From Thermoplasmata archaeon (GTDB lineage: Archaea; Thermoplasmatota; Thermoplasmata; Thermoplasmatales; Thermoplasmataceae), in NCBI GenBank assembly GCA_021819225.1, contig JAKARU010000035.1:1-7827 (forward strand): a stretch of 7,827 nt of DNA, in the 5' to 3' direction. Every line of letters starts with the position of its first letter. Position 1 is the first letter of the stretch. The notes below the pieces were generated by a model, which saw nothing but the letters and a program-made list of their open reading frames with translations, ran no database searches and was not told the origin of the DNA. The translations under genes and the position numbers were made by a program. This document shows, one piece after another, positions 5,836 through 7,827 of this stretch.

Positions 5836-5845
5836 TTTAAGTAAA
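5836..5845 (+). promoter_or_regulatory. Weak TATA box of the esterase gene
   Basis: TTTAAGTAAA is centred about 25 nt before the ATG at 5865, again fitting a leaderless mRNA. The match to a TATA box is modest. Confidence 0.35.
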
Positions 5846-5864
5846 TTCTCAATCTTCCGTTTTT

Positions 5865-6794
5865 ATGGCAATCGATCCGGGTCTGCAGAAGGCTATTGAA
5901 TTATCCAAAATGATGGAACCATGGAAGTTTACTGAAGATATGGTTGTCGCCCTGAGAAAGAATCTGGATGAATCTTACAGGGAACCATATACAGAGAGGA
6001 TAAACAGTGTCAGTGACCTGAAGATAAGATATTCCGATATTACGCTTGATGCACGCCTTTATGAGCCTGATACCCCTGGTGACGGAATTATAATCTTTTT
6101 TCATGGGGGAGGGTTTGTTTTCGACTCGATTGACTCTCACGACAATGTGTGCCGGATAATTGCAAACTCATCTTCATTCAGGGTTCTTTCAGTTGGATAT
6201 CGGCTGGCACCAGAAAACAGGTTCCCTTCAGCGGTTGAGGATGCTTTCAATTCATTCCTCTGGGTTTATGAAAGAAGTGAAGAGATGGGGATAGACAGGA
6301 ACAAGATTGCAATCATGGGTGATAGTTCAGGAGGAAATCTTTGTGGGGCAGCAAGCCTGATGCTAAGGGATCGCGGGAAGCCAATGCCAAAAATACAGGT
6401 CATGGTATACCCATTCGTGGGTGTTGACCAGTCCTCATTCTCCATGAGAGAGTATACGAAAGGATACAGGCTGGACAGGGAGATGCTCTTATGGATTGCA
6501 TCAATGTACCTGAGGACGCCGGAAGACATGGTTTCACCATACTTCTCACTTTTCGCTGCTGATGATTTCAGGGGTATAGAGGAGACCATTATTGTAACCG
6601 GTGAATATGATCCTCTGAGGGATATGGGTGAAAGCCTTGCAGACAGGATGATCAAGGAAGGCGTAAGTGTAACATCATTCAGGTGCCTTGGAATGGTACA
6701 CGGGTTCGTGAATTTCACTGGCATATCACCATCTGCAAGGAATTTTCTCGAAATGATATCATATATTACAGGAAGAAGGCTTTCAGGAAAGTAG
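5865..6794 (+). CDS. Alpha/beta-hydrolase, HSL family (family IV) carboxylesterase
   Basis: A 309-residue soluble hydrolase of the hormone-sensitive-lipase-like group, whose archaeal and bacterial members cleave short- to medium-chain carboxylic esters. The family signature HGGGF (80-84) forms the oxyanion hole. The nucleophile is Ser154 in GDSSGG (152-157; GDSAGG is more usual). YRLAPENRFPSAVED (112-126) is the conserved stretch between the two. The acid is Asp249 in EYDPLRD (247-253) and the base His279 in MVHGF (277-281). The triad is therefore complete and the length typical. The N-terminal 50 residues form the helical cap. There is no signal peptide, so it acts in the cytoplasm; the natural substrate is unknown. 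It starts with ATG 5865, diverges from the methyltransferase, and lies 44 bases ahead of the MFS transporter on the same strand, so the two may be co-transcribed. Confidence 0.93.
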   Translation: MAIDPGLQKAIELSKMMEPWKFTEDMVVALRKNLDESYREPYTERINSVSDLKIRYSDITLDARLYEPDTPGDGIIIFFHGGGFVFDSIDSHDNVCRIIANSSSFRVLSVGYRLAPENRFPSAVEDAFNSFLWVYERSEEMGIDRNKIAIMGDSSGGNLCGAASLMLRDRGKPMPKIQVMVYPFVGVDQSSFSMREYTKGYRLDREMLLWIASMYLRTPEDMVSPYFSLFAADDFRGIEETIIVTGEYDPLRDMGESLADRMIKEGVSVTSFRCLGMVHGFVNFTGISPSARNFLEMISYITGRRLSGK

Positions 6795-6838
6795 AATATT
6801 TTAATTATCCCTGATGAATCCAGAAAAAATGATCTGAG

Positions 6839-7827
6839 ATGGACAATGACAATTCAGTCCCGCTGAGTTACAGCAGGAGATGGCGACTCTGGTATTCTTC
6901 ATACATATCTTCCAACCTTTCTGCGGGACTTTTAAATCCCATGATACCACTCTTCATCTCGATCTATTTTGATCGCTCTGTCATTTTTGTCGGGATAGCC
7001 TCGTCCCTATCATCATTATCTTCTGTAATTGCTCTGATCCTCTGGGGGAATATCTCAGATAATGTGAAGAGGAGGAAAATATTCGTGCTGATTGGATTCC
7101 TGGGCAGCTTTGTATCTCTGTTCCTGATTGCGTTCATTTATACCATTTACGAATACATAGGCGTCCTTGTGATGTACCAGTTCTTCGCAATGGCATCTGT
7201 ACCGGTATCCACCCTTCTTGTAATAGAGAATGAAAACGAAAGCCAGTGGGCAAGGGTTGTGGGAAGTTTCAGCGCAATTTCCACTATTGGCACGGTGCTC
7301 GGACTTGCATTCGGGCTTGTCATTGTAATACAGAACCCGGATTCGATCTCAGTACTGAAAAATATATACCTGATCTCGTCACTATTTTACCTGGTCTCAT
7401 TCGTACTTGCATTCTTTCTGCTGAGGGAATCCACCGTGAAGATAAGAAGGAATTCCATACCGGAAATATTTTCCCTCAGGATGTTTGAACGAAGCAGGTA
7501 TGCACCATCCTATGTTATTCATGTTATCAGGCTTTTTGGAAAGAAGAGCCCAGAAAAGATATCCAGTGATCTGAAACTCTATCTTTTGGTATGTATCATG
7601 CTTATGCTCGGATTCCAGCTCTTCTTCACGCCGTATCCTGTTCTTCTCATAGAGAGATTCAATGCAAGCGAGCCGGAAGTATATATGATGTATCTCCTCA
7701 ACAGCGCTTTTTCTGTTATCTCTTTCAGGATGTCCTCGGGCTATATCAGGAAGAGGAGCCTTGAAAGGGCCATGTACCTTCCACTCTCATTGAGAGTTGT
7801 ACTTTTTTCCGCCACTGCGATCAGATC
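6839..7827 (+). CDS. MFS transporter, N-terminal part
   Basis: An open frame of 329 codons that runs off the right edge. An in-frame TGA at 6830-6832 lies just upstream, so ATG 6839 is the first possible start. The protein is hydrophobic, with about eight membrane segments visible (roughly 22-43, 48-70, 81-102, 107-128, 142-164, 174-195, 247-268, 282-300). The loop between the second and third, GNISDNVKRRK (70-80), is MFS motif A (G-x-x-x-D-x-x-x-R-R-K), and SGYIRKRSLER (300-310) is the weaker matching loop of the second half. A basic loop (about 198-246) separates the halves. MFS proteins move small solutes by ion coupling; the substrate is unknown, though the layout suits a drug or sugar exporter. 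Its nearness to the esterase may mean shared transcription. No strong ribosome site is seen before the ATG. Confidence 0.85.
   Translation, partial: MDNDNSVPLSYSRRWRLWYSSYISSNLSAGLLNPMIPLFISIYFDRSVIFVGIASSLSSLSSVIALILWGNISDNVKRRKIFVLIGFLGSFVSLFLIAFIYTIYEYIGVLVMYQFFAMASVPVSTLLVIENENESQWARVVGSFSAISTIGTVLGLAFGLVIVIQNPDSISVLKNIYLISSLFYLVSFVLAFFLLRESTVKIRRNSIPEIFSLRMFERSRYAPSYVIHVIRLFGKKSPEKISSDLKLYLLVCIMLMLGFQLFFTPYPVLLIERFNASEPEVYMMYLLNSAFSVISFRMSSGYIRKRSLERAMYLPLSLRVVLFSATAIR

Noticed and set aside
6266..6724. 152-residue minus-strand frame inside the esterase gene
   Set aside because: Antisense shadow of a gene whose full catalytic triad is visible on the plus strand.
7246..7488. 80-residue plus-strand frame inside the MFS gene
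   Set aside because: Out-of-frame shadow; the MFS reading frame runs unbroken through it with clear membrane segments.
1..7827. CRISPR array or rRNA genes
   Set aside because: No regularly spaced repeats of 24-37 bases and no rRNA-like conserved blocks were seen on either strand.

Overview
The window looks like chromosomal DNA of an archaeon, most likely of the order Thermoplasmatales (acidophilic, cell-wall-less Euryarchaeota). The evidence is the small subunit of archaeal DNA polymerase D, an archaeal eL41 ribosomal protein, a thermopsin (an acid protease typical of thermoacidophilic archaea), a tRNA-Trp gene with an archaeal bulge-helix-bulge intron, and TATA boxes about 25 nt ahead of start codons with no room for a leader. 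The DNA is fairly A+T rich, and arginine is mostly AGA/AGG. The genus cannot be fixed from the sequence alone.

Layout, left to right. Positions 1-636 (minus) hold the N-terminal 212 residues of a secreted thermopsin, cut by the left edge. Positions 898-1767 (minus) hold an EamA/DMT-type membrane transporter. Diverging from it, 1841-3268 (plus) is the complete DP1 small subunit of DNA polymerase D. It converges with no gap on an unrecognised 113-residue helical protein (3269-3610, minus). Next come a very short eL41 ribosomal protein gene (3779-3886, plus), an A+T-rich spacer with three TTCCAATT repeats, and a tRNA-Trp(CCA) gene (4066-4206) with a 68-nt intron. Positions 4207-4866 show no intact gene. 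Positions 4867-5694 (minus) encode a D12-class DNA adenine methyltransferase, diverging from an HSL-family (family IV) alpha/beta hydrolase at 5865-6794 (plus). The last gene, 6839-7827 (plus), is the N-terminal 329 residues of an MFS transporter, cut by the right edge.

The genes do not form one pathway. DP1, eL41 and tRNA-Trp are core information-processing genes, mostly transcribed singly. The thermopsin, the transporters and the esterase are accessory metabolic or secretory genes. The methyltransferase has no restriction gene beside it in this window.

The most striking object is the tRNA-Trp intron. It folds as a complete C/D-box guide RNA (box C, 12 nt, box D', 4 nt, box C', 12 nt, box D). 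By the D+5 rule its two guides point exactly to C34 and C39 of its own tRNA. This matches the arrangement known for the tRNA-Trp intron of haloarchaea, in compact form. Both ends of the window are GATC, which suggests a Sau3AI/MboI-type cloned insert.
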